DNA from: Callipepla californica brunnescens
Taxonomy: Eukaryota; Chordata; Aves; Galliformes; Odontophoridae
Assembly: GCA_023055505.1 (NCBI GenBank)
Contig: JALIRH010000111.1
Coordinates: forward strand, 434,001 to 498,000
Length of the DNA: 64,000 nt
Direction: 5' to 3'
This document shows, in pieces, positions 1 through 10,899 of the stretch. The translations under genes were made by a program, and so were the position numbers. Under the pieces are notes generated by a model. That model searched no databases and was not told where the DNA came from. It saw nothing but the letters and a program-made list of their open reading frames with translations. Position 1 is the stretch's first letter. Every line of letters starts with the position of its first letter.

Positions 1-406
1 CAGGATTCTACATGAAAAGCCACCAGTATACAATTTTAAAATTGCTAGACTCTTTTAAAACTGCATGTCCACACTTCTTAAAAACAGAAAGCATGATATC
101 AACAGTGTAACAATTCAAAAGGAAAAAAGAAAAGGAAAAGATGTCACTGTCCCGGGAACCATGTCTTAGTCACGTTTTCAGTCAGTCAGTCAGTCGAGGG
201 TCATGTCATTATTTAGTTTCTGTAGAAAAAACACAAGTACAAACATAGTATCAAAAAGCAACGTATCTATTTGTGTTACAACAGCCTGAGTGACAAAAGC
301 TTTTAACACATTCAGATGAATATTAATTATCACACGTGCTTTTTTAAATTGTAACTCTTTCTGAGCAGCGAGTGAAAGCCAGCAATTCCTCTACAGTATA
401 TCACTG

Positions 407-409
<3 letters not shown>

Positions 410-439
<30 letters not shown>
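410..439 (+). repeat. A30 homopolymer
   Basis: Thirty consecutive A residues. No retroposed sequence was recognised before it. Confidence 0.95.
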
Positions 440-440
<1 letters not shown>

Positions 441-1520
441 AACCTTAAACTTTGCTTTATGTTTCAACTATCAAATAGTTGCCACTTTAAAATATATTTT
501 TCCACAGCAGCAGATTATCACGAGTACACAACTTCAAGTTTTTTGTTTTTTTGGTTTTATTAAATAAGAACAAATGCAAGTCAATTCAGGCATTTGTGCA
601 AGAGGCATTTTCTGAGTTTGTTTTTAAACATTTCCCACAACAGTAAGAAGGCTGCCAAGTACCCCTTTCAGTTGTCTCAGTAACTTTTACCAATAGTGAA
701 TTTGCAAATCCTGCGCAATCATTCCTCTGTTTTCTACATTAGTGGTGTTATAAAAAACACACAGTATGACGATTTTGTTTTAGTAACAACAAATTCAAGT
801 AAAAACAGGTCAGTAGAGCTAATCACCTGATTTCCCAACTCCACAAATTAAAACAGTGGACAAAGTAGCTTCTGCAGCCAATAGAAGTTCACTGTTTTGA
901 AGTGATAACCAACACCTTCCACCCTGTACTCACTCTTCATCTGTGGCATCTCTGACAGATTCCCAACCATTCTTTGGTATTGTAGTACAGTGTAAAACAC
1001 TAACGAAGTTTGACCTCCAGAGATCAAGTCTAACCCCCCTACCACAGCAGTCTCCCTATACTCCCTGTAGCAGGTGAATATGCCTGGCACCAGCTCCTTG
1101 CTGCAGGAAGCTATATACTTCCACTACAAAATGGGATTCAAAACCACACACCACCTCTTCTCTTTGCTTACTTTAGCACATTTATTGATTAAGATCTGGC
1201 CATGCCTTCAGACTCAGTCCTCCTAAACTCAGGTTTTTGACTATAAATAATCCCTTGTCTATTTTCTTATCATTCAGACTGTTAGATAACCTTTAAAACA
1301 TGAACAGTAATACTTTCCCCAGCGGTAGTATCCCCTCGTTTTATATCCAGGAATTTCTCATTAAATCCAAGAATTCTCTCAACTCTACTACAGCTTTACT
1401 TCAGCTGCTATACGTACCAGGCTGTTAGTTACCTGGAAACTCTAAATCACTTTCAGTCACTAACTTTCCAGAAAGCCAATCTTACAAGTAATAGGCAGTG
1501 TCATTTTCACTCAGGAAACA

Positions 1521-1545
1521 ATTTTATTTTATTTTATTTTATTTT
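1521..1545 (+). repeat. (ATTTT)n repeat
   Basis: About five copies of a TTTTA unit. Confidence 0.85.
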
Positions 1546-2574
1546 GAATTAACACTTTCTGGGATTTACTACTAGATTTGGATGTTTCTCTTATCTATAC
1601 TTCTATAGTAAAATTAGTTTTCTTCCAATCAAGACACCTGATACTACATTACACTTCAAATCATAGCTTTCCCTGTAATGACAGAATGGCTTGGTTTTTT
1701 ATTACTGGAAGTTAAAAAAACAAAAAAAAAAAAAAAAAAACCCACACATTTAAGAAAAAAAGCTTTGTAAATAAAGACAAAAAGATGGGTACAAGTTACA
1801 TTCACCAGAACTGACAATTCTTAAAAGTTTCAGAAGAGTTTTTGCTCTAATTCCATGCAGAAAGATTTTTATTTCCCCTCTTGAAATCATATATAAAGTG
1901 CATTAATACCTTTAGAAACCACTGTTTATCAAGAGAGAAACATCGAAGTCCCAAGGAAAAGAGGGAGACTAAACCAGGTGAAATCCTTTTTTTTTTTTTT
2001 TTGCTTCTGTAACTCTCAGGTCATGGGAAATACCCACGCAGAAGTGACAAGGTGTGAAATTTATATGCAAAATACTGATGTGAAGAGAGTTAGGATTTCA
2101 AGTGATTTTTCTGTCCCATTTTCAAACTATTATAACCCCAGTGGTATAAATATGGCTACTGAAATTCAGAACCATACTATTCTTTTGGAAATAGCCTGAC
2201 AACTGAAAATATATATATATATAAATTTGAATCAAACAAATGTTTTATAAGAACAAGTGAGTTTTGGCTCCTGAAGTTTGTACAATCTCCCTGTAAGAGC
2301 TCTGACACTTTTTATTGGCCATATTATTAACTAAAACATTTAAACTTACTTCTTAAAACATACATATTATCACGCATTCTGCGCTGATCTTTGAGAGCCC
2401 AGATTACCCAACTTAACAATGCCTCTTTGTTTTCACTTAGCAACTTGCCACAACCATTTTATTTACCCCTCCCTTCATCTATCCTTCCCAGGGCTCAGGT
2501 CCACATCCTCACCTAACACCACGCTCAGCATATGTGTAATGAAGGAAAGACACAAAGTGATCTCAGTTACAATA

Positions 2575-2580
2575 TTTATT
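2575..2580 (-). terminator. candidate RBM45 polyadenylation signal AATAAA
   Basis: This AATAAA on the minus strand lies about 310 nt after the RBM45 stop codon. A U/GU-rich stretch follows within 40 nt. It would serve if the 3'-UTR intron is retained. Other AATAAA copies further downstream are alternatives. Confidence 0.3.
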
Positions 2581-2890
2581 TCTCCAATACTCTATTGATT
2601 AGTTAGATCTGATAATTTATGTACATAATGTGAATGTTTCTGTGAATACCCAGATGTTGTTAATCAACTTTCATACTCATAGAAACATTACAAAAATAAA
2701 GATTTCTTTACTAAAAGCGTGTGTATATGAGCCTATACACACACACACATGCACCCCATAAATTAAATCTACTTCTAGCTAACAACTGACTTGAAATTTA
2801 AATGTTAACACAACAAACTTCAAAATACATTGCTATTTCAAATAGCAGAACTTCAGCTTAAGCAACCACTCAGCCTGGGTACTCACCTAC

Positions 2891-3083
2891 TTAGTAGGTT
2901 CTCTGACGTTTGTTAGATTCTTCCGTGGGGGAGTCTGCCAACCTTACTTTAAGTCTGACACCATTCACAATCTTGCCATGTAACGCAGTTATGGCCTCAC
3001 TGGCACTTCCTCTGTCTGCAAATTTTGCATAGCCCACATTTTTTCCAGCCACAAGGTAAACTTTTATTAAGTTTCCAAAACGA
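2891..3083 (-). CDS. RBM45: RBM45 last coding exon 9 (residues 405-468 and stop)
   Basis: The acceptor is TTTTTTCAG|TCG, with 193 coding nt ending in TAA at 2891-2893. It encodes the second half of RRM4 and the basic C-terminus KRQRTY. Four bases after the stop is a consensus donor, GTAG|GTGAGT at 2886, so the exon probably ends at 2887 and an untranslated exon follows. Confidence 0.95.
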
Positions 3084-6000
3084 CTGAAAAAATAAATAAA
3101 TAAATTAAATAAAGAACAGCAACAAAAGAGAGTTCATGGGTTTGCCTGCAGCACTGACACCAGCCTCATCTACATAGAATTCAATAGCTGCAAACTCTAT
3201 AGTCTCACATATATGCTATATTATCCTGTGTTATCCTCCCTGAAAACTCCTAGTTTTCATTTCCCCTCCGTAGTATTCCACATAAGGATGAACATAAGCC
3301 CAAGAATGTGTAGGCAACCTTTTTCATGAAATATTACAGTAGAACCCAAGTGTTAATGACCCTGGAAGAATATATGAAGCAACACTATTTAATGTCACAC
3401 ACAGAAAATACTAAACAAATAAATTCATCCACATTAAATAAAACACCAGACAATTGCAAAGGCATCTGCAGCAATTCATTTAAATGAATTTGTTGAACTG
3501 TGATTCACCTTCAAAAAGGTCTTGTTCAAATGACTCGCAAAGCAGAAGTTTCGCACAAAAATCTAAATCCTTGGGAGATTCCTACACAGACCCTTAGAAA
3601 GCCAGAAGTGAAAGTATACTTCATACAAACTGAAATTATACAAGCACCAAGACTAGAAAATACTGCCTTTTTGTTCTCCAGAATCATATTTAAGAAATCC
3701 AGTGCATAAAGGTACGCTTTCAGAACTCTTAACAGAAGTGCACATTGTTTTGTTTTCCATGCTTGGGCTTTGAAAATATAATGTTTTTCCAGATAATCAC
3801 TAGAAACGCCAGCTATCAGAAAAAAGAAATATACTCTTCTTCAAAAGCATAGTAAAAATAAGAAAGCAAACCACTGGAGAAGAACTGAACTGTGGATTTG
3901 ATTTAAAAATGGCAAGAATTGTCACTTCATGCTACTTTCATATGAAAAACAAAGTCTTAATAGACTACTGAAACAGCATCAATAAGATGCAAACCACAGA
4001 AACCTATTTGGAAAAAAAACCTCCCTAAGCTTACCCTCCTTAAGTTACTGTGGAAATTTATCCAAATACTTTAATACCAAGATTACCATAAGGAATTAGA
4101 TTTGTACCTACAGTACAAGAAAGTGACAAATTATTTAAGCTACAAGAACAGAAGTACTATGTTCTTGGTTCAATAATTTTTGAGACTAGCCATTTCACTA
4201 CTGGTTACATTAATCACGATAAACCTACAGCATCAGTATTCCACTACGCATCTGTTTCAAAAGAAGCTTTTATTTATTGATCCTTCCTTATTATTTCTCA
4301 GAATGAGTTCTCCTGGTGGAAATCTTTATTTTATTTTCAGCAATTATTTTAAGTATTCCATGGCTACGAGAGACACTTGATCCATATATGAAACCTTACC
4401 AGAAAATATCCTCCATTACAGTCACAGGTAAAGGATGAGGATGAAAAAGTACGAAAAGCCTTTCCTTCACAGAAGTATCAGGTGGAACTTTTTTTTTGGG
4501 TGGTGGAAGCATAGCATCAGTCTGAGGCTGAAGTAACTGTGAGCCAGGGCTTCCTCCAAATGCTGGCTGAAACAAGAGGAAAAACGAAAAACAAAAAACT
4601 ATAACTCAAATTCTAGGGGAAAAAAAAGTATCTTGTTCACTCCTACTACTTTAATCTTGTCTGCTCCTACTACAGGACAAAGATGAGATTAAAATTAACT
4701 GTTAGAGCCTATTCGTTAGTGTTATTTCTTTCATTAAATAAGATAAATTCAAACATGGACAGACATACTTAAAGGAAACAAAAAAAAAACCCACAAACCA
4801 ACCAGAGATACTTCTTAAAGACACAGCATGTAAAGCCATTACAGAAGAAAGTTAGCAGTGCTCCTTACTGACATATCTGGGGGTTCTTAAATCAAAGAAG
4901 ACTATGAGCAGCATCCACCAACTTACAGGAGGTGCCCTATATGGCTGGACAATCGCGTTGTTATTCCGTAACACAGAGCTCATATGCGCTGTTACCAGCT
5001 GTGTCGCCATTTTTCTGATGAGGCTGCAAGAGGCAATAGTAAACTGTTTTAAAGAAAGAACTACATTAATTTCTTCTTGCTGAAGTTAACTGTAAAGACC
5101 GCTCTAGACTAACATGAAGAATTTTTTAAATGTGCAAACTCAAGTAGATTAAAAATGGGGCTTACAAGACACTCAATTGGAAAGCATACATGCTACCCAG
5201 AACTTCCTTCCTTTTTCCAATATTATAACAAAGAAGAAACATTAACAGAACCCTCTATTTTATGAGAAAGGTGCTAAGGTGGCAGAACAGAGGAGGTTTC
5301 ACTCGTTTCTTAGAAGAGCACACAGATATGATTCAGAATAACGTTCTGAATTACAAGAAGTTCATTTCCATCTCTCCAGTATTTTTTCCTTTGTTCTAAT
5401 GGGGGATAAGAAAAGCAATCGCACATTTACACAGATTCAGAGCCTATGTTTTAAGGCCACGAAATCATTGAAAGTGTTGAAGAGTGAAAGAAAACATTTG
5501 CAAGAAAGACAGTTGCAAATAATCTTTAAGTTTACATCAGGAATAACACTTCTGAAGTAAATTCCCCATTGTCTCTCTATACATTATTTTTCCCCTTCCG
5601 TAACCCAGAACAGCTTTGATGCCACCAATAGCTTAACTTCTTTACTAAAGTAATCTAAAGCACTCACTACAGGAAAGCACGCAAGTCACTTCCCCTTATA
5701 ACCAGCATTCAATCACAGAATCAGACTAGATAAGGTTTAAAGTAAAACCTGACAATCCTTATACAAGTGCAGAAATCAGATCCTCAGCTTTTTTCTGCCT
5801 GTGTTTTTCCACAAGGCTACTGTTTGCAGTATTGCAAACACTGCCAAGAGATCAAGTAAGGAACATCTGCTTTTAATACAAAGCCTCAAGAACACATGAC
5901 ATATGACAGGGACCTTTAAGGATACTTGGCAAATTCAAGATTTTTTAATGTATCTCAGGCATATATATTAAATCGAAGAAAAACTAAAATGAGTTAAGAT

Positions 6001-9000
6001 ATTCGCTCTAAACTTCAAAAAAAACCAAAAAAACCCACACCCTAACACCTAGATTTCAGAAAAAAATTATCTTCAAGCGTGAAACAAATTTAGTAACACT
6101 GCTGTACCCTCTTATAGTTAAATAATAAGTTTTCTTCTCCAGAATAACTTCCCAGTTTTTCTATGTATTGGTACTTACTCTGAACTATCATTCCCATCTT
6201 CTAGAAAAATTACAGTTAATCTATTTCCAGGAGGATACTCAAACCCATGTAGTTTATACTTGGCATATATAGCTGATGCAGCAGTACTGTACTGAATCAC
6301 AGCATAACCTACAAAGACAACACACACAGTTCCAGTGCTGTACAAGTAAATCTTAACAACAAGATACACTCACATAAAGAAGTAGGATCAAACTACACAT
6401 TAGTCATGAATGCTACAAAATTCCTACATCTCTTCATGACACACTACATCCCGCACTAGTAACATCAATAATGTTTGCAAACTAAACTCCTGTTAAATTA
6501 GCTAGTGACAGATTGGCTGTGCTTGTATCTGAAAAGCTGGTAATACAGCAACATAAAGCATGTCTTCTTGCCTAACCCTCAGTTAGAGGATAATTATTCC
6601 AACAGCAGTGAATACCAAGTACTGTAGAGTTACAACATAACTTTACTCATTTCCATTTCACACAGTGCAGTGCTCCTTATGCTTTATTCATCTACAGGAA
6701 AACAAGAATACTGAAACCAAGACAATTCTTCAAATATAAAGAAAACTTTCTTTTGCAATATTTCCTATCATTTACTCATGTCAGCTTTTACACACATACA
6801 CACACATCTATTTCACAACAAGAACTCAAATGATCTGCTTACAGGACATTAAAACTAAATGTCTAAATTCAGCTGATTTTTTTCCCCCTTCCATTACATC
6901 CAGAACTGTTAACCTCACTTGACCAAAACAGTGTTTTGATTATGTCCTTCCTGTGATCCTATTAGCCTTAAATATAATTACTTAAATGCTTTTTGGAAAT
7001 AAGGGGTCAGCCAAAATTGAATTTTTTTTAATCTTATGCAATGATACCACTAACCACTGATACATGGAAAAAAACAGTTACTTCTTGTAACCATTGTAAC
7101 TTGCAATACAAATGAACCGAGGTACAATCAAGAAACATTCTCTTCACAGAACATTTTTATAATTTTACTTACCATTATTAGTATGAGGGTCTCGCTGAAC
7201 ATCACAGTACTCTAGTCCTGGGACTAGATCAAAGAGGGCAAACAGCTGCTCTTGGATAAAAGGAAGTCGTGATGCCACTGACAGACGTTTGGAAACTGAC
7301 TCCTGAATCCTGTTCTCGTTTTTTTCAAAACTACAAAACTCTGGTTGAGCACCTCAGGAATTAACACAAAAATAAACAATCAAATTCATTACGTTAAGTA
7401 AGCCTTCAATTCACACAATTTTTCATTTGAATTTCAGAAGCAACGTAAGTGCAGTATACACCAAAAGTAACAGGCATATTTCATGAAAGCAGGTCTTGTA
7501 ATAATTAGGCAACGTGACCAAAACATGCCATAATCATAAGAAATGAAATACCCAACTCATTTCTAAGTCTAAATTTTATCTACTAGTTGTCAAACTAGGC
7601 TTCCTCTAGACTGCCTTCTTCCAAATTACACTTAGATTGTGATTAGATTACAAATAAATTTCAGTTAAAAAAAACTGTGACTTACAAAATGGAAATACAC
7701 TTCCTCTTGGTTCTTGCCTTGCATTATTGCTATAATATTCATGTTCAAAAGACTCAGGTGACTTATTTTTAGGTTCAGCCAAAATGGCCCGGTAGCCTGA
7801 AAGAAACCATTACAAATACTGCGACATCTCAGCATATTTTAAATAATTTCTGAACAGATATGCATTCTCCAAATACTGCATTTAAAAACACTTTATTCAG
7901 AAAAACCACCAAACGCTGTCATTAATGTGTAACTCTTGCAAGTTGGCATAATAAATGACGTGGAAGTTAGCTTGTCAATGTATTGTATGTGGAACATGCT
8001 AAGTGCAAGTGAGCCTGCTTGCTCCAAGGGTGAGCAAGGACCAGAACCTAAAAAGACCAAGGATATTGCCACAAATATGCCCAAGAGATAAACAAAGCTG
8101 TCTGGAAGCAAGACAAACAAGACAAACTCCAGAAGTCCCTTCCAACATCAACCATTCTATGACACTTGGCAGGACTTGGAGATGCTACACAGGCGATCAG
8201 TTGAACTTTCACAGAACTGTAACAGCCATTCACAGATGTTTTCTGCTGATCTAGGTTCTGTTTATCAATAGTTTAGGTATTAAGTCTTAGGCCATCTAAT
8301 CCTACTCAAATAAGAGGAAACAAAATTCACTCCTAATAAAACTCTCATTTTTGTGAGTATTCTTGCATAGGAATAACAATTGTTCAGAACTCCTATGATA
8401 AACCACACATATTACTTAAACTAAAAACAATTAAAAACACTCCTCCACAACAAAAAGAAAAAATAACAAAAACCCTAGACCTGCATGCCAAAGTGTTTAA
8501 TAATAAGTAAGCAAAGGAGGCTGAACTGAAGCACTGCTAAGTTCCACCAAAAGCCTCTCTTCCACTGGCTGAGCTGGCACAGACACTGAGCTCTTTCCTC
8601 GTGAGTCATGCACTTTAGCAGTCCTCCACTGCACTTACTCCAATTCCTTAACAACTGTTTGGTACCAGGGCATAAATGACAAAAGGCTGATCATAAAGAG
8701 GATAAAGTATTTGTTCCTGCAGTATATTAATTCTGACATTAAATTGGGGGGGAGGAAGGGGAAAAAAACACTTAAGTTAACCGGAATTTGTTCTTAGGTA
8801 AATGTAATCACAAGTTAATTATATGGATTATGAGATACACTGTTATATATAATTCACATTTTATTAAAAACGTACTCCCAGAAAAACCTAAAAATGAGAT
8901 TGTCCTGTGAATGAAATCTAAACTAGGTTAATAGCTAATAAATGTTTTTATTTGCAATACAATGTTTGTCTCAAGATGTGCTCACACCATAAGTAATGTG

Positions 9001-10550
9001 CCCACAAATAAAACTAAATATTAATGATGGTATATGTTTATTGTGAAAAACTGTATTAAGTTGAATTAGATTCTTACTTCGATCACACTCCTCAATTGCT
9101 CGGGCAGCCTGTGATGGTTTTAAGTACCTCACATAGCCCAAACCTTTACTTTCTCCAGTAGTCTTGTTCTTAATAATGCTGCAATATTCAATGTCCCCGT
9201 ACATCTAGAACAATTAAGAAAAGTATTAATTCACAGTATTTGAAAACGCATTAAAGTTTGAGGCTTTAAGTTCCTCTGAGAAGTTAAGAAAAAAAGCTAG
9301 TTAAAAATCCTCAGCAAGCAGTGAATCAGCACCTTAAACTTCTCCCGCAGATCTTCCTCTGTATACGTCTTTGGTATCATAACAAAGATTCGTGTGAGCT
9401 CCTCATCTTCCACATCTCGGTGGCTTCCAGAAGCTCGTGACTGTGCAATAAACACCTAACAAAAGTTACATAGACATTAATTAATTAAAAAAAAACAAAA
9501 ACAAAAACTTAGCTATACACCAAGTTGGTATTTAAGCAAATCTATCATTCACATTACATGCTTTCCTAGTGAGAAAAAAGAATATCACTGATCACAGATC
9601 TACCTGCAAGAAAAAGCATGTAAGCACAGAACACTCAGAATGTTTTCTAAAGCAGGATGGAGTTCAGTGGAAGTTCCCACTGAGGGTAATGCAGCATGGT
9701 GAGAAGTATTAAAGCTCTGCCCAGAAACACCACCAGTGCCACAGAGTGAATCTGATGCAGCTACAGATGCTTCCCTAGAAGCAGCCGGCCATGGTATAGC
9801 AGTCTTAACGAGAAGAAAAAAAAGGGCACAAACTGAAACAAACAATTGGGACACGGGGTGGAACTGGGAGCTTTAGCTTACTACTGCAGTTCACAGCTCC
9901 GTTGGGCCAAAGCCTGAAGGTAGCACTCACTTGAGCATAGCTTCTCAGACCTATAGCTGAGAATAACTTAATTTCCTAAACAAAGAAATCTTTGAGGTAA
10001 AAAATAGAAAACAACCGTAAAAACAGGAACAAGCTTCAAAACAGACTCCTTGTGCGACAGCAGCAGCTGATCTCACACAATTCTGGAAGCGCTCTTCCCA
10101 TGGTCATGCAGGGGTAGTAAGGAATACAGCTCAGACCTCCCGATTTCTAACAGCGAATTCTTCAGGAAGGGTTTCGCTCAGTGCTTATCGCCACCCCACT
10201 GTAAAGTGCACGGGGTCGCCTCACGGCGTTCAGCTTAGTTCCTATCTCGGGCCGCGGCCGTCGCGCAGTACCTTGATGGGCTTGGTGTCGGGGGCCAGGC
10301 TGCGGCCGTGCATCTCCTCCATGGCCCGGCACGCCTGCGAGCTGCGGGCGAACTTGATGAAGGCGATGCCGCGGGACTCGTTGGTGCGCTTGTCGCGCAG
10401 CAGCCAGATGTTCTGGATGTCCCCGAACGGGGCGAAGCGCTCCCGAATCAGCGCCTCGCCCGCGTCCTTGCCCAGCACCACGAAAACGCGGCTGTTGGGC
10501 GGCTCGTCCAGGCACTCGGCCGACAGCCGGAATCCGCCGCTCTCCTCCAT
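2891..10550 (-). CDS. RBM45: RBM45, RNA-binding motif protein 45 (complete, nine coding exons)
   Basis: Coding exons in transcript order are 10550-10272, 9455-9333, 9204-9078, 7796-7686, 7352-7173, 6308-6179, 5023-4927, 4566-4400 and 3083-2891. Every intron is GT...AG, the phases agree, and the sum is 1407 nt, giving 468 residues plus TAA. The protein has four RRM-type domains: RRM1 about 21-98 (RNP2 VFVVLG, RNP1 RGIAFIKF), RRM2 about 115-190 (RNP2 IFVMIP, RNP1 KGLGYVRY), RRM3 about 236-312, and RRM4 about 385-455 (KNVGYAKF). The C-terminus SNKRQRTY resembles the nuclear localisation signal of the family. From the family, this is a nuclear, neurally enriched RNA-binding protein that self-associates, is linked to RNA processing, and is found in ALS/FTLD inclusions. 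The length is close to the human protein (about 475). The start at 10550 has a good Kozak context (G at -3, G at +4) and matches the family N-terminus. In-frame upstream ATGs exist at 10652 and 10784. It is divergent from PDE11A. Confidence 0.96.
4400..4566 (-). CDS. RBM45: RBM45 coding exon 8 (residues 350-405)
   Basis: The acceptor is TTTCAG|CC and the donor TTCTG|GTAAGG, 167 nt. It encodes a Gln/Pro-rich linker with a basic PPPKKK patch and the first half of RRM4 ([12 protein letters not shown]). Confidence 0.95.
4927..5023 (-). CDS. RBM45: RBM45 coding exon 7 (residues 317-349)
   Basis: The acceptor is TTGCAG|CC and the donor CCTCCT|GTAAGT, 97 nt. It encodes the linker between RRM3 and RRM4 ([14 protein letters not shown], then an Asn-rich and Pro-containing tail). 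Confidence 0.92.
6179..6308 (-). CDS. RBM45: RBM45 coding exon 6 (residues 274-317)
   Basis: The acceptor is TTGTAG|GTTATG and the donor TCAGA|GTAAGT, 130 nt. It encodes the second half of RRM3, including [19 protein letters not shown], a block typical of RBM45. Confidence 0.95.
7173..7352 (-). CDS. RBM45: RBM45 coding exon 5 (residues 214-274)
   Basis: The acceptor is CTGAG|GTGC and the donor AATG|GTAAGT, 180 nt. It encodes the linker and the start of RRM3 ([11 protein letters not shown], then [16 protein letters not shown]). Confidence 0.93.
7686..7796 (-). CDS. RBM45: RBM45 coding exon 4 (residues 177-213)
   Basis: The acceptor is TTTCAG|GC and the donor TTTT|GTAAGT, 111 nt. It encodes the end of RRM2 (YRAILAEPK) and the start of the linker. 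That linker is the least conserved part compared with what I recall of the mammalian protein. Confidence 0.93.
8121..8163 (+). mobile_element. CR1 3' tail fragment
   Basis: CCAGAAGTCCCTTCCAACAT and then CAACCATTCTATGA match the terminal part of CR1 elements in the sense orientation. Only the last 40 or so bases are clear; upstream similarity fades. It lies in RBM45 intron 3. Confidence 0.6.
9078..9204 (-). CDS. RBM45: RBM45 coding exon 3 (residues 135-177)
   Basis: The acceptor is CTAG|ATG and the donor CGAA|GTAAGA. The length is 127 nt, leaving one base that completes a Ser codon with exon 4. It carries the RRM2 core with RNP1 KGLGYVRY. Confidence 0.95.
9333..9455 (-). CDS. RBM45: RBM45 coding exon 2 (residues 94-134)
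   Basis: The acceptor is TTAG|GTG and the donor AAG|GTGCTG. The length of 123 nt keeps phase 0 on both sides. It encodes the end of RRM1, an acidic linker (DVEDEE) and the first strand and helix of RRM2 (RIFVMIP). Confidence 0.95.
9604..9803 (-). other. candidate alternative (poison) exon in RBM45 intron 1
   Basis: A 200-nt open stretch on the RBM45 strand is preceded by a long T/C tract and AAG. It is followed by TTGCAG|GTAGATC, which reads as a good donor. It is open for 66 codons in the phase of exon 1, with a Ser/Ala/Gly-rich product. Because 200 is not a multiple of 3, inclusion would shift exon 2 and hit a stop (TGA) near the end of that exon. It is inferred from splice signals only; it may be unused. 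Confidence 0.3.
10272..10550 (-). CDS. RBM45: RBM45 coding exon 1 (residues 1-93)
   Basis: The exon encodes the N-terminus and most of RRM1, starting MEESGG and ending ...DTKPIK. The donor is AAG|GTACTG, phase 0. It is very GC-rich and lies inside the CpG island. Confidence 0.95.
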
Positions 10551-10646
10551 GGCGGGGCCGCCGCTCTGCTCGCGGGCCGCAGGAGAGCGCCGGCTCGGCT
10601 CGGCACCGGGCGAACAGCGGCCGCCGGCCTCCTTCGGCCGCGGAGA

Positions 10647-10658
10647 CAACATGGCGGC
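10647..10658 (+). promoter_or_regulatory. TISU / YY1 motif
   Basis: CAACATGGCGGC fits the TISU consensus SAASATGGCGGC on the plus strand. Its complement GCCGCCATGTTG fits the YY1 consensus on the RBM45 strand. It lies 97 bp upstream of the RBM45 start codon. YY1 can act in either orientation. The plus-strand reading would start an open frame at 10651. Confidence 0.55.
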
Positions 10659-10899
10659 GCCACGCCCCGCGCGGGCCGCCGGGACAAACGGGAAGCGGCG
10701 CGTAGCGCTTAGTCCCGCCCCTCGGGGCAGCCGCAAGCCAATCAGAAGAGAAGACGAGGAGTTCTCCTCTCCGCGATTGGACACGAGACACGCGCCTGGC
10801 TGGCGGGGCGGAGGGCCTGGTGGAGGGGTGCGCGTCGCGCTGCGCCGTGCTGCGCGCTTACTGCCTCCTGCGGGGCCCGTGGGTGCGTGCTGCGCTGCC

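Larger units (their letters stand above)
1..2886. other. region downstream of RBM45, probable 3' UTR or terminal exon
   Basis: AT-rich sequence without a recognisable coding region. Features include an A30 run at 410-439, an A-rich stretch at 1714-1740, a TTTTA repeat at 1521-1545, a T17 run near 1987-2003 and a short TA run near 2208-2222. Several AATAAA signals occur on the minus strand. If the donor at 2886 is used, the last RBM45 exon lies here or beyond, but I could not choose its acceptor. Confidence 0.5.
3084..10271 (-). other. RBM45: RBM45 introns 1-8
   Basis: The introns are 9456-10271, 9205-9332, 7797-9077, 7353-7685, 6309-7172, 5024-6178, 4567-4926 and 3084-4399. All are AT-rich and GT-AG. 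Intron 3 contains a short CR1 3' end near 8121-8163. Intron 1 contains a candidate cassette exon at 9604-9803. Nothing else was recognised. Confidence 0.9.
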
